Source: Pseudomonadota bacterium
Lineage (GTDB): Bacteria > Pseudomonadota > Gammaproteobacteria > Steroidobacterales > JBCBZW01
Direction: 5' to 3'
Assembly (NCBI GenBank): GCA_039815145.1
Contig: JBCBZW010000034.1
Coordinates: 1 to 45,006, forward strand
Length of the DNA: 45,006 nucleotides
Made by a program: the position numbers and the translations under genes. The notes beneath the pieces were generated by a model. The model saw nothing but the letters and a program-made list of their open reading frames with translations, made no database searches and was not told the DNA's origin. Position 1 is the first letter of the stretch. Each line of letters begins with the position of its first letter. Shown piece after piece: positions 26,964 to 34,955 of the stretch.

Positions 26964-29462
26964 CTACCCAGCCAACACCCGCACCGGCGGTACGGACGCG
27001 CTGCGCCCCGCGGACGCGACCCCCGCCAACCCCACCAGCAGCAACCCGAGCACCACGCCGAGCAGCAGCAGCGAAGGGGCCGGCACGTAGTCGAAGGAAA
27101 ACGCCTCGCGGGCGAGGAAATACCCCGTGACGCCAGCCCCGATGGCGCCGCCGAGCCCGGCCAGCGCCCCGATCGCCGAGTACTCGGCGGCGATTCCGGC
27201 CAACACCTGCCGTCGGGAGGCTCCCAGGGCACGCAGGGTGGCCGCCTCCACCATGCGCGGCTCGCGCGTCGACTCCACCGCGGCCAGCAGCACCAGCACG
27301 GCGGCGACCAGGCTCAAGGCGAACACGTACTGCACCGCCGCCACCGCCCGCGACACGGTCGAGCGCACCTGCGTGAGCAGGGCGTTCACGTCGTACACCG
27401 TGACCGTGGGGTAGCGCTGACCCAGGGCGACCAGTGCCCCGCGTTGGTCGTCGTCCACGTGGGCGCTGGTGAGGTAGCTCGCGGGAAAGTCGCCGAGGGC
27501 GCCGGGGGAGAACACCAGGAAGAAGTTCGGTTCGAAGGAGTCCCAGTCCACCTCGCGCACGCTGGTGACCGACGCTTCGAACTCCTCGCCCGCGGCGGAG
27601 AAGATCAGCCGATCGCCGAGGGACAAGCCCAGGGTGGCGAAGGTCTCCTCCTCCACGGACACCTCCGAGACGGCGCCGCCGTCCTCCCACCACCGCCCGC
27701 GCAGCACCCGGTTGGCGGGCGGCAGATCGGCGGCCCAGCTGATGTTGGCCTCGCGACTGGCGAACACGCCGCCCTCGTCGCGGGGAAACGCCACCTCGTC
27801 CACGGCGATGCCGTTGATCGATACGAGGCGTCCTCGGCTAAGGGGGGCGTAAGCCGCGGTTTCCACACCGGCATCCTCGAACAGGGCGCGCACGCCTTCG
27901 CGCTCGTCCGGTTGGATGTTGAGCAGGAAGTAGTTCGGCGCGTCGGGCGGCAAGCTGCGCTGCCAGGCCTCCAGCAGATCGCCGCGCAGGAGCGCCAGGA
28001 GCAACATCACGGCGAGGCCGAGGCCGAAGGCGACCACCTGGGTGGCGCTGTCCCACCCCCGTCGGGCGAGGTTGGCGAGCCCGTAGCGCCACGCGACGCC
28101 AACGCCGCCGCGCGTCATCCCCACCAGGCGCACCACGGCGTAGGCCAGCAGCAGCATCAGGAGGGCCGCGGCCCCGAGGCCGCCGAGGAGCCAGAACACC
28201 AGGTGCGGATCGTCCACGATCAACCACAGCAGTCCCCCCAACGCGACCAGGGCGCTGAGGTAGCTGACCAGCTGACCGGCGCCGGGAGCGGGCAGATCCG
28301 CGCGCAGGACGCGCAGGGCGGGCGTGCGCTGCAGGGCGAGGAGCTGGGGCAGGGCGAAGCCGCCGGTCACAAGTACGGCGGTGACCAGGCCTACGCCGAG
28401 GGGCCAGGGCGCAGCGGGAGGCAGCGTGACATCGATGAGTCTTGCGGCGATGCCCGTGAGCCCCGTCTGCACGAGCAAGCCCAGGAGCATGCCGAGGACG
28501 GCGCCGCCCACGGCGACGGCGCCGAGTTCCACCGCGAACACGAAGGCCACCTCACCTTGCCTGCGACCGAGCACCTTCATTAGGGCAGCCGTATCCAGAT
28601 GCCGACGCATGAAGCGCGACGCGGCGATGGCCACCGCGGCGGCGGCGAGGATCACGGCACTCATCGCGGCGAGGCCGAGAAAGCGGCGCAGGTTGTCCAG
28701 GGCATCGCGGATCGGGCCCTGCAGCGAGGCGGGGTCGGTGAGGGTCTCGCTCGGGGCGAGGGTGCTGTCGAGGGCGATCTCCAGGGCGCCGATCGACGAG
28801 GCGTCACCGGCGAAGAGCTGGCGGTAGACGACGCGACTGCCCGGCCGCAGTAAGCCCGTGCTGGCGAGATCGTCGAGGCGCATGAGCAGGCTGGGGGCGA
28901 TCTCGGCGAAGGCGAAGGCCTGGTCGGGGCGGCTCACAAGTACACGGCCGACGCGGAAGCTGGCGGTGCCCACCTTGAGCTGCGTGCCCACCTCGCCGCC
29001 GAGGCGCAGGAGGAGATTGGTGTCGACCCACACCTCGCCCGGCGCGGGCAACCCCTCGGCCACGCGCCCCTCCTCGCCGATGCTGTCGGTGATCAACACA
29101 TCACCGCGCAGGGGGTAGCCATCTTCGGCCGCTTTCAAGGACACGAGCTCACGACGCAGATCGTCGCCCTGCGCCCAGGAGACCACGGTGGGAAAGCCTA
29201 CGGTCTGTACGGTTTGCGTATTGGTGGCGGCCGCCAGCTGCACGATCTCCGGCCGCGGTGGATGCGCGCTGCGCACGCTGAGATCGGCGGCTAACACGGA
29301 TGCTGACTGTCGCTCGACACCGCGCGCGATGCGATCGGTGAACAACCCGACGGCGGTGAGCGCCCCCACGGCGACCACCAGGCCGAGCAACAGCACCGTC
29401 AGGTGACCGGCCCGCAGGTCGCGCACCAGCAGGCGCAGGGCAAAGGCCAGCAGGCGCGTCAC
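26964..29462 (-). CDS. ybbP: ABC transporter permease, YbbP/FtsX-like
   Basis: 832 residues, the long MacB/FtsX-type permease that pairs with YbbA. N-terminal membrane helix (about 18-42), a large periplasmic domain (about 43-255), then FtsX-type helices near 260-420, further helices around 425-500, a second periplasmic domain (about 510-715), and a final three-helix FtsX module to the end (LVAAVLVLLAAVESTREPRMVEAATLRALGASRRQ carries the conserved coupling helix). In E. coli ybbA-ybbP lies beside tesA, as here. The pair is thought to act in lipoprotein or lipid extraction from the inner membrane; the substrate is not established. Start overlaps the ybbA stop by 4 nt. Confidence 0.9.
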   Translation of the reverse strand: MTRLLAFALRLLVRDLRAGHLTVLLLGLVVAVGALTAVGLFTDRIARGVERQSASVLAADLSVRSAHPPRPEIVQLAAATNTQTVQTVGFPTVVSWAQGDDLRRELVSLKAAEDGYPLRGDVLITDSIGEEGRVAEGLPAPGEVWVDTNLLLRLGGEVGTQLKVGTASFRVGRVLVSRPDQAFAFAEIAPSLLMRLDDLASTGLLRPGSRVVYRQLFAGDASSIGALEIALDSTLAPSETLTDPASLQGPIRDALDNLRRFLGLAAMSAVILAAAAVAIAASRFMRRHLDTAALMKVLGRRQGEVAFVFAVELGAVAVGGAVLGMLLGLLVQTGLTGIAARLIDVTLPPAAPWPLGVGLVTAVLVTGGFALPQLLALQRTPALRVLRADLPAPGAGQLVSYLSALVALGGLLWLIVDDPHLVFWLLGGLGAAALLMLLLAYAVVRLVGMTRGGVGVAWRYGLANLARRGWDSATQVVAFGLGLAVMLLLALLRGDLLEAWQRSLPPDAPNYFLLNIQPDEREGVRALFEDAGVETAAYAPLSRGRLVSINGIAVDEVAFPRDEGGVFASREANISWAADLPPANRVLRGRWWEDGGAVSEVSVEEETFATLGLSLGDRLIFSAAGEEFEASVTSVREVDWDSFEPNFFLVFSPGALGDFPASYLTSAHVDDDQRGALVALGQRYPTVTVYDVNALLTQVRSTVSRAVAAVQYVFALSLVAAVLVLLAAVESTREPRMVEAATLRALGASRRQVLAGIAAEYSAIGALAGLGGAIGAGVTGYFLAREAFSFDYVPAPSLLLLGVVLGLLLVGLAGVASAGRSASVPPVRVLAG

Positions 29463-30145
29463 GCGTCCGCCTCGGCGAGGCGGCCCTCGACCAGGCGCAG
29501 TACGCGATCGCAGCGCTGGGCGAGGCGGTCGTCGTGGGTCACCAGGACCAGGGTCACCCCCGAGTCGTGCTGCAGGCGGAACAGGAGATCGGCCACGCGC
29601 TGGCCGGTGCGCGTGTCGAGGTTGCCCGTCGGCTCATCGGCGAAGAGCAGCTGCGGCTCTGTCACGAACGCGCGCGCGATCGCCACGCGCTGGCGTTCGC
29701 CCCCGGAGAGGTGTTTGGGGTAGTGGCGGGCGCGATGGCTGAGATCGACCGCATCCAGCGCGGCCAGGGCGCGCTCGCGCGCATCCGTGGTGCCGGCGAG
29801 CTCCGCCGGCAGCATCACGTTCTCCACCGCCGTCAGGGACGGCAGCAGGTGGAAGGACTGGAATACGAAGCCGACGCGCGCGTTGCGCAGCTGCGCCCGC
29901 GCATCCTCGGACAGGCTTGTGATCGCCTGGTCCCCCAGCCACACTTCGCCGGCAGTGGGCGTGTCCAGGCCCGCCAGCACGGCCAGCAGCGTCGACTTGC
30001 CGGCGCCGGACGGGCCGACCAAAGCCACCGACTCGGAAGGCGCGATCTGTAACGTGATGTCCGACAGAATCTCCAGCGTGCCCTCGGGGCCGGCGACCTG
30101 CTTGCCCACGCCCTGCGCGCGCAGTACGGATTGGCCCTCGTCCAT
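29459..30145 (-). CDS. ybbA: ABC transporter ATP-binding protein, YbbA-like
   Basis: 228 residues from the ATG at 30145, which has GAGGAG about 9 nt upstream; the frame is open for 34 more codons that overlap tesA and are not family-like. Walker A GPSGAGKST, Q-loop FVFQSFHLLP, signature LSGGERQRVAIARA, Walker B LLFADEPTGNLD and H-loop LVTHD are all intact. LolD/MacB-type ATPase that energises the YbbP permease encoded immediately downstream. Divergent from tesA, with start codons only a few bases apart, so both promoters must lie within the opposite coding sequences or in the shared few bases. Confidence 0.92.
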   Translation of the reverse strand: MDEGQSVLRAQGVGKQVAGPEGTLEILSDITLQIAPSESVALVGPSGAGKSTLLAVLAGLDTPTAGEVWLGDQAITSLSEDARAQLRNARVGFVFQSFHLLPSLTAVENVMLPAELAGTTDARERALAALDAVDLSHRARHYPKHLSGGERQRVAIARAFVTEPQLLFADEPTGNLDTRTGQRVADLLFRLQHDSGVTLVLVTHDDRLAQRCDRVLRLVEGRLAEADA

Positions 30146-30152
30146 CGTCGCC

Positions 30153-30821
30153 TTGCTCCTCAGTGCCGTGCTAGGCATCGCATCGTTGGTGGTCTCTCCC
30201 CGCGTATTCGCTGAAGCGGCGGACCGCGATGCGCCTGCCGTCTCCACCGTGCTGCTTTTCGGGGACAGCCTGACCGCAGGCTACGGCCTTGCACCCGGCG
30301 AAGGTTGGGCAGATCTGCTGGCGGGCGAACTCGCCGAACGCACACCCCCGTGGCGGGTGGTCAACGCGAGCGTGAGCGGGGAGACCACGGCTGGCGGCCG
30401 CACGCGCCTTGCGCGCGCCCTCGCCAAGCATCGCCCACAGGTGCTGGTGCTGGAGCTCGGCGGTAACGACGGCCTGCGCGGCATGCCCCTGGACGTGACC
30501 CGGGCCAATCTCGCGGCGATGATCGCCGAAGCACGGAAGGTTGGTGCGCAGGTGCTGGTGGTGGGCGTTCGGATTCCGCCGAACTACGGTCCCGACTACG
30601 CGGCGGACTTCGAGGCGGTCTTTGCGGAACTCGCCGCCGAGGGCGCGCAAGGGGTGTACGTGGTGCGCTACCTGCTCGAAGGCGTCGCCCTCGACTTCAG
30701 CTTAATGCAGCCGGACGGCATCCACCCGACGGCGGCCGCCCAGCCGCGCCTGCTCGATAACGTGCGCGAGGCGCTCCTGCAGGCTCTCGACGCGGCCGGC
30801 GCCACAATTCGTCAGGATTGA
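30153..30821 (+). CDS. tesA: Multifunctional acyl-CoA thioesterase I / lysophospholipase L1
   Basis: GDSL/SGNH hydrolase of about 220 residues, periplasmic, cleaving thioesters, lysophospholipids and aryl esters. Block I FGDSLTAGYGL holds the nucleophilic Ser, GGNDGLRGMP gives the oxyanion residues, and DGIHPTAAAQ holds the Asp-His pair. A signal-like stretch LLLSAVLGIASLVVSPRVFAEA precedes the mature part. There is no ATG at the right place: candidates are TTG 30153 (used here), GTG 30168, or a distant ATG at 30057 inside ybbA. None has a convincing SD, and the N-region lacks its usual positive charge, so the start is uncertain. Divergent from ybbA as in E. coli. Confidence 0.88.
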   Translation: MLLSAVLGIASLVVSPRVFAEAADRDAPAVSTVLLFGDSLTAGYGLAPGEGWADLLAGELAERTPPWRVVNASVSGETTAGGRTRLARALAKHRPQVLVLELGGNDGLRGMPLDVTRANLAAMIAEARKVGAQVLVVGVRIPPNYGPDYAADFEAVFAELAAEGAQGVYVVRYLLEGVALDFSLMQPDGIHPTAAAQPRLLDNVREALLQALDAAGATIRQD

Positions 30822-30912
30822 TCACGGCGGCGTCCCCGCCCGTCCCCAAGTCCACCCCGCGCGAGCGCTCCAATGACGGCCATCCCCACCGTCGTCACGG
30901 AGATCGACCGCC

Positions 30913-33156
30913 ATGGCCAGCGCCCCGCCTTCCACCTCGCCTCGACCCGAGTCATCCGCCTCGCCGCGGGCTGAATCCAGCCGTTCCCTCGCGCCGCCGA
31001 TGTCCTCGGCGCAAGACGAGCGCGACTGGTATCGGCTGATCGCCCTCACGATCGGCCTCGCCGTGCTGCTGCTGGCGGCGGGAATCGCCAACGCGGCGCC
31101 GCAGGGCGAGCCCTTGCCGGAGCGCCCCGCCGCTTCGCGCCCTGCGTCGACGTCCGCCGGCAGCTCCAGCGGCGCCCCCACCGCGCCGGCGCCTGGCACC
31201 AGCGCCCGCGCCGCCCAGGTGGCCACGCGCCTGTTGGACACGAGCGGCGCTGGCCGCTTGCTCCTGCACGACGAGGCGGGCAATTCGGCGCTGGCGCCCT
31301 GGGTGGATAGCGATGTGGACGTACGCATCTCCGGCGTGGTGGCGCACGTGACCCTGCGCCAGGGCTTCATCAACGTGGCCGAGGGCTGGGTGGCGGGCGA
31401 GTACACCTTCCCCCTGCCCGCGGACGGGGCCATCCGGGACATGCGCCTGGTGCTGGCCGATCGCGAGATCGTCGGTCAGATCGAGGAGCGTGCCCAGGCG
31501 CGAGCCACCTATGAGGCGGCGAAGGCGGCAGGTCAGCAAGCGGGCTTGCTGGAACAGCAGCGCTCGGACATCTTCGGCCTCAACGTGGCCAACATCCCGC
31601 CCGGTGAGCGCATCGACGTGGTGTTGGAATACGTGCAGCCCCTGCACCTCGAGACGGGCGCGTTCGAGTTTCGCTTCCCGATGACCATCACACCGCGCTA
31701 CTCGCCGACCGAGATCAGCGCAGCGGATCGCCGGCCAACCCCCGCTGCCGTCTTGCGCACCGCCATTCTCGACGACGCGGAGGATTACCGTGCGCTAGCC
31801 TCCCTCGAGGTCACCTTGGATGCAGGTATCGCAGCGGACTCGATGGTCAGTCCTAGCCATGCCTTCGACGTGCGCAGCGACGCCGCAGGACACCAGCTGA
31901 CCTTACGTGACGGTAAGGTGGCGATGAACCGCGATTTCGTGTTGCGCTTCTCGCCCGCCGCTCAGGATCAACCGCGCTTCGGCATCTACACGGAAGCCCG
32001 CGACGGCTATCACTACGCCCTGGCGATGGTGGTGCCCCCCAACACCTTGCCGACCCAGCGCCGCCCGCGGGAAATGATCGTGGTGGTCGACACGTCGGGC
32101 AGCATGCAGGGCGAGTCGATGCGCCAGGCCCGCCGCGCAGCCCAGTTGGCCCTCGACGCGCTCATGCCCACCGATCGCCTGAACGTGATCGCCTTCTCCG
32201 ACGAGCCCACGGCCCTGTTCCCCTTCCCCGTGCCCGCCGATCACCACCAGATCCGTAAGGCGCGCGAATTCCTGCGGCGGCTCGACGCGAACGGCGGCAC
32301 GGAGATGCACAAGGCCCTGACCCGCGCCCTCGACGTGCGCCCCCCGACGGACCACCTGCGTCAGGTGGTGTTCGTGACCGACGGCGCCGTGTCCTCCGAC
32401 GGCTCGCTCGAATCGCTCGTCCGCCGCCTGCGCGGTGAGGCTCGCCTGTACCCCGTGGGCATCGGCGCGGCCCCGGCCACGCACCTGATGCAACGCTTAG
32501 CCGAAGTGGGTCGCGGCACCTACACCCAGATCGCCACCCTCACGGAGGTGGCCGAGCGCATGAGCGGTCTGTTCGCGCGCCTCGAGCACCCGGTGCTCAC
32601 GGACATCACGATCGCCTGGCCGCCGGGGGCGGAGGTGTGGCCGCAGGAGGTGCCCGATCTGTACGCCGGCGAGCCGCTGCTGGTCAGCGCGCGCCTGCCG
32701 AGTGCGCAGGGCGTGGTGGCGCTCGAGGGTCGCTACGGCGGCTCGGGGTCGACGTGGCAGGCTGAGATCCCCCTGGCGAGTGCTATCGAGGCGGACGGCG
32801 TCGGTGTGCTCTGGGCTCAGCGCAAGGTGGCGACCCTGCTCGCGGACGGTACCCGCAGCGGTCGCAGTCAGGACGACGTTCGAGCGATGGTGGTGGAAAC
32901 GGGATTGCGTCACGGCTTGCTCACGCCGCACACGAGCTTCGTGGCCGTCGAACGCGCGCGTGAGCGTCCCCTGTTCGCATCCCTGGAGGACACGGTGGTG
33001 CCGACCCTCGCGCCCGCTGGTGGACGTCAGGTCGGGTATTTGGCGACCGCCACCCCTGCGCCCTGGCTCGGGTCCGTCGCCTTGTTCATGCTGCTGTTCG
33101 GTGCCTTGCTGCTGACCCTGTCGCGCGCGTCCAGCACCCGAGCCTGCCCGGCGTGA
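30913..33156 (+). CDS. Marine proteobacterial sortase target protein (VIT + vWA)
   Basis: 747 residues. Signal/anchor helix at about 40-62 (or a shorter form from the ATG at 31000), a Ser/Pro/Ala-rich linker (about 63-100), a VIT domain (about 115-245) with GEYTFPLPADGAI and EERAQARATYEAAKAAGQQ, and a vWA domain (about 385-550) with a complete MIDAS: DTSGS (393-397), GGTEM and TDGA. The C-terminus has the three parts of a sorting signal: a short motif (YLATATP, 709-715), a hydrophobic helix (about 718-736) and a short basic tail. The motif lacks the Leu-Pro of LPxTG. The dedicated sortase gene overlaps the stop by 4 nt (GTGA). An exported, inter-alpha-trypsin-inhibitor-heavy-chain-like adhesive protein is likely. 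The ATG at 30913 has GGAG 10 nt upstream. Confidence 0.88.
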   Translation: MASAPPSTSPRPESSASPRAESSRSLAPPMSSAQDERDWYRLIALTIGLAVLLLAAGIANAAPQGEPLPERPAASRPASTSAGSSSGAPTAPAPGTSARAAQVATRLLDTSGAGRLLLHDEAGNSALAPWVDSDVDVRISGVVAHVTLRQGFINVAEGWVAGEYTFPLPADGAIRDMRLVLADREIVGQIEERAQARATYEAAKAAGQQAGLLEQQRSDIFGLNVANIPPGERIDVVLEYVQPLHLETGAFEFRFPMTITPRYSPTEISAADRRPTPAAVLRTAILDDAEDYRALASLEVTLDAGIAADSMVSPSHAFDVRSDAAGHQLTLRDGKVAMNRDFVLRFSPAAQDQPRFGIYTEARDGYHYALAMVVPPNTLPTQRRPREMIVVVDTSGSMQGESMRQARRAAQLALDALMPTDRLNVIAFSDEPTALFPFPVPADHHQIRKAREFLRRLDANGGTEMHKALTRALDVRPPTDHLRQVVFVTDGAVSSDGSLESLVRRLRGEARLYPVGIGAAPATHLMQRLAEVGRGTYTQIATLTEVAERMSGLFARLEHPVLTDITIAWPPGAEVWPQEVPDLYAGEPLLVSARLPSAQGVVALEGRYGGSGSTWQAEIPLASAIEADGVGVLWAQRKVATLLADGTRSGRSQDDVRAMVVETGLRHGLLTPHTSFVAVERARERPLFASLEDTVVPTLAPAGGRQVGYLATATPAPWLGSVALFMLLFGALLLTLSRASSTRACPA

Positions 33157-33752
33157 GGCGTACCCTGCATGTGAGGACGCTGACCACGGGCGTCGCCCTG
33201 TGCGCGCTCCTGGGCGGCGTCGTGGTCGGATTGCAGGCGGCGGTGATCCCTGCCAAGGCGGTCCTCGCTCAGCACCTGCTGAGCGACGCCTGGCGCCGCG
33301 CGCAAGCCGGGGAAGTGGCGCCGACGCCTTGGTCCTGGGCCGACGCCTGGCCGGTGGCGCGCCTGCAGCTGCCCGACGCCGCCCATGTCGTGTTGGCGGG
33401 CAACGAGGGCAGCGCCCTGGCGTTCGCGCCGGCGTGGGTGCCGGCATCGGCGCCGCCCGGCGCGCCCGGCACCACGGTGATCGCCGCCCACCGCGATACG
33501 CACTTCCGCGGCCTGGAGCGCTTGGAGGTGGGTGATGCGGTCACGGTGCAGACGGCTGCCGGCACCACCGTGACCTACGAGGTATCCGCCACGGAAGTGC
33601 ACAACCTTCGTCGCTCACCGTTGCTGGCCCTGCGCGAGGACGGCGAGCGCCACCTGGCCCTCATCACCTGCTACCCCTTCGATACCTTGCAGGCCGATCC
33701 CACCCGGCGCTACGTGGTGTGGGCGCGCGCTACGGGGAGCGAACCAGGCTGA
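33153..33752 (+). CDS. Class GN sortase
   Basis: 199 residues, GTG start inside the target stop codon. N-terminal membrane anchor (about 8-32), then the sortase beta-barrel. Catalytic His113 in VIAAHRDTHF, Cys173 in LITCYPFD and Arg185 or Arg186 in DPTRRYVV form the transpeptidase triad. The ITCYPF context is the mark of the Gram-negative class that serves a single dedicated target. It should cut the VIT/vWA protein encoded just upstream and join it to an unknown acceptor in the envelope. Expression is probably tied to that of the target by translational coupling. The pdsS/pdsR regulators are elsewhere in the window. Confidence 0.92.
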   Translation: MRRTLHVRTLTTGVALCALLGGVVVGLQAAVIPAKAVLAQHLLSDAWRRAQAGEVAPTPWSWADAWPVARLQLPDAAHVVLAGNEGSALAFAPAWVPASAPPGAPGTTVIAAHRDTHFRGLERLEVGDAVTVQTAAGTTVTYEVSATEVHNLRRSPLLALREDGERHLALITCYPFDTLQADPTRRYVVWARATGSEPG

Positions 33753-33788
33753 TAAGCTGCACGGCCCCCGCGCGCCTGATCGACCCCC

Positions 33789-34955
33789 GTGTACCGACGC
33801 CTCCTGTTCCCCATCTACGCGCCATCCTCCTGCACCTCCTTGGCGCAGGAGGGAATGCTGGTGCTGGTGCCCCTGTACGTGCTGGCGCTCGGCTACTCGC
33901 CTGCTACGGCAGCCTTCGTGGCGGCCGCCCGTGGCCTCGGCATGTTGCTGGTGGATCTCCCCATCGGCCTGCTCGCCGCGCGCCACGGCGAACGTGCCGT
34001 GATGCTCGGTGGCCTCACGGGGTTGACCGTGGCGATGATCGGGCTGGCCCTCGCCAGCACGCCGCTCGGGCTCGCCCTGTCGGCCTTGCTCTCAGGCGCG
34101 GCGTTCTCCGCTTGGATGCTCGGCCGCCAGTCCTACCTGGCCGGCGCGTGCGCGAGCGCCGAGCGGGGCCGTGCCATCGCCGTGCTGGGCGGTCTGATGC
34201 GGGTGGGGGCGCTGACCGGGCCCCTGGCGGCGGGCTTGATCGCCGATCGCTTCGGCTTTCCGTCGGCGCTCCTCGTGTCGGCGGGGCTGTGCGCCCTGGC
34301 CGCCGTGTTCGTGGCGGCGCGGGCGCGCCCGGTGGACCACGATGCAGCTGCCGCGCGTGAACCGGCCGCGGCCCGCTTGAGCAAGCTCATCGCCGATCAC
34401 GGCGGCATCTACGCCCGCGCGGGCTTCGCCTCCATCTCCCTGCAGCTGATGCGCTCGGCGCGCGCCATTCTCCTGCCCCTGATGGGGCACGCGCTCGGCC
34501 TGGACCTGGTGACGATCGCCCTGGTGGCCACCCTGGCCGCCTGCGCAGACCTCGTGCTGTTTCTGCCGGCCGGGCTGGTGATGGATCGCTACGGCCGCAA
34601 GTGGTCCGCCGTGCCCTGCATGATCGGACTCGCGGCCACCTTGGCGCTGCTGCCCTTAGTCAACGATTTCACCAGCTTGGTGGCCGTGGCGATGGCGATG
34701 GGATTGGCCAACGGCATGGGATCCGGCGTCGTGCTTACCCTCGGTGCAGACCTCGCGCCCGCGCACGATCGCGCCACCTTCCTCGGCGTCTGGCGCTTGA
34801 TCGGCGATACGGGGCGCGCCGGCGCCCCCTTGCTGGTGGGGGCGCTCGTGGCGCAGGTGGGCAGCCTCGGTCTGGCGGCGTGGGTGATCGGTGGCGTGGG
34901 GCTGGTCGGCGCCGGCGTCTGGTCCTGGTTGGTGCCGGAGACGCTCGAACGCTAG
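33789..34955 (+). CDS. Major facilitator superfamily transporter
   Basis: 388 residues, GTG start at 33789, 36 bp after the sortase. Twelve hydrophobic segments in two halves. Loop 2-3 has IGLLAARHGERAVMLGG and loop 8-9 has MDRYGRKWSAV, both forms of the MFS signature GxxxDRxGRR. Probably exports a small molecule or drug by proton antiport; no substrate can be inferred. It may be the last gene of the tesA-target-sortase run on the plus strand, but no functional link is evident. Its TAG stop shares the palindrome CTAG (34952-34955) with the convergent patatin gene. Confidence 0.85.
   Translation: MYRRLLFPIYAPSSCTSLAQEGMLVLVPLYVLALGYSPATAAFVAAARGLGMLLVDLPIGLLAARHGERAVMLGGLTGLTVAMIGLALASTPLGLALSALLSGAAFSAWMLGRQSYLAGACASAERGRAIAVLGGLMRVGALTGPLAAGLIADRFGFPSALLVSAGLCALAAVFVAARARPVDHDAAAAREPAAARLSKLIADHGGIYARAGFASISLQLMRSARAILLPLMGHALGLDLVTIALVATLAACADLVLFLPAGLVMDRYGRKWSAVPCMIGLAATLALLPLVNDFTSLVAVAMAMGLANGMGSGVVLTLGADLAPAHDRATFLGVWRLIGDTGRAGAPLLVGALVAQVGSLGLAAWVIGGVGLVGAGVWSWLVPETLER

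Noticed and set aside
26893-27693. Upstream extension of the unknown exported protein
   Set aside because: Open frame lies inside ybbP and is Gly/Arg-rich; the signal peptide at 26892 marks the true start.
26904-28583. Long plus-strand open frame opposite ybbP and the unknown exported gene
   Set aside because: Composition is His/Gln/Gly/Arg-rich with no family signals; it mirrors the codon bias of the real minus-strand genes.
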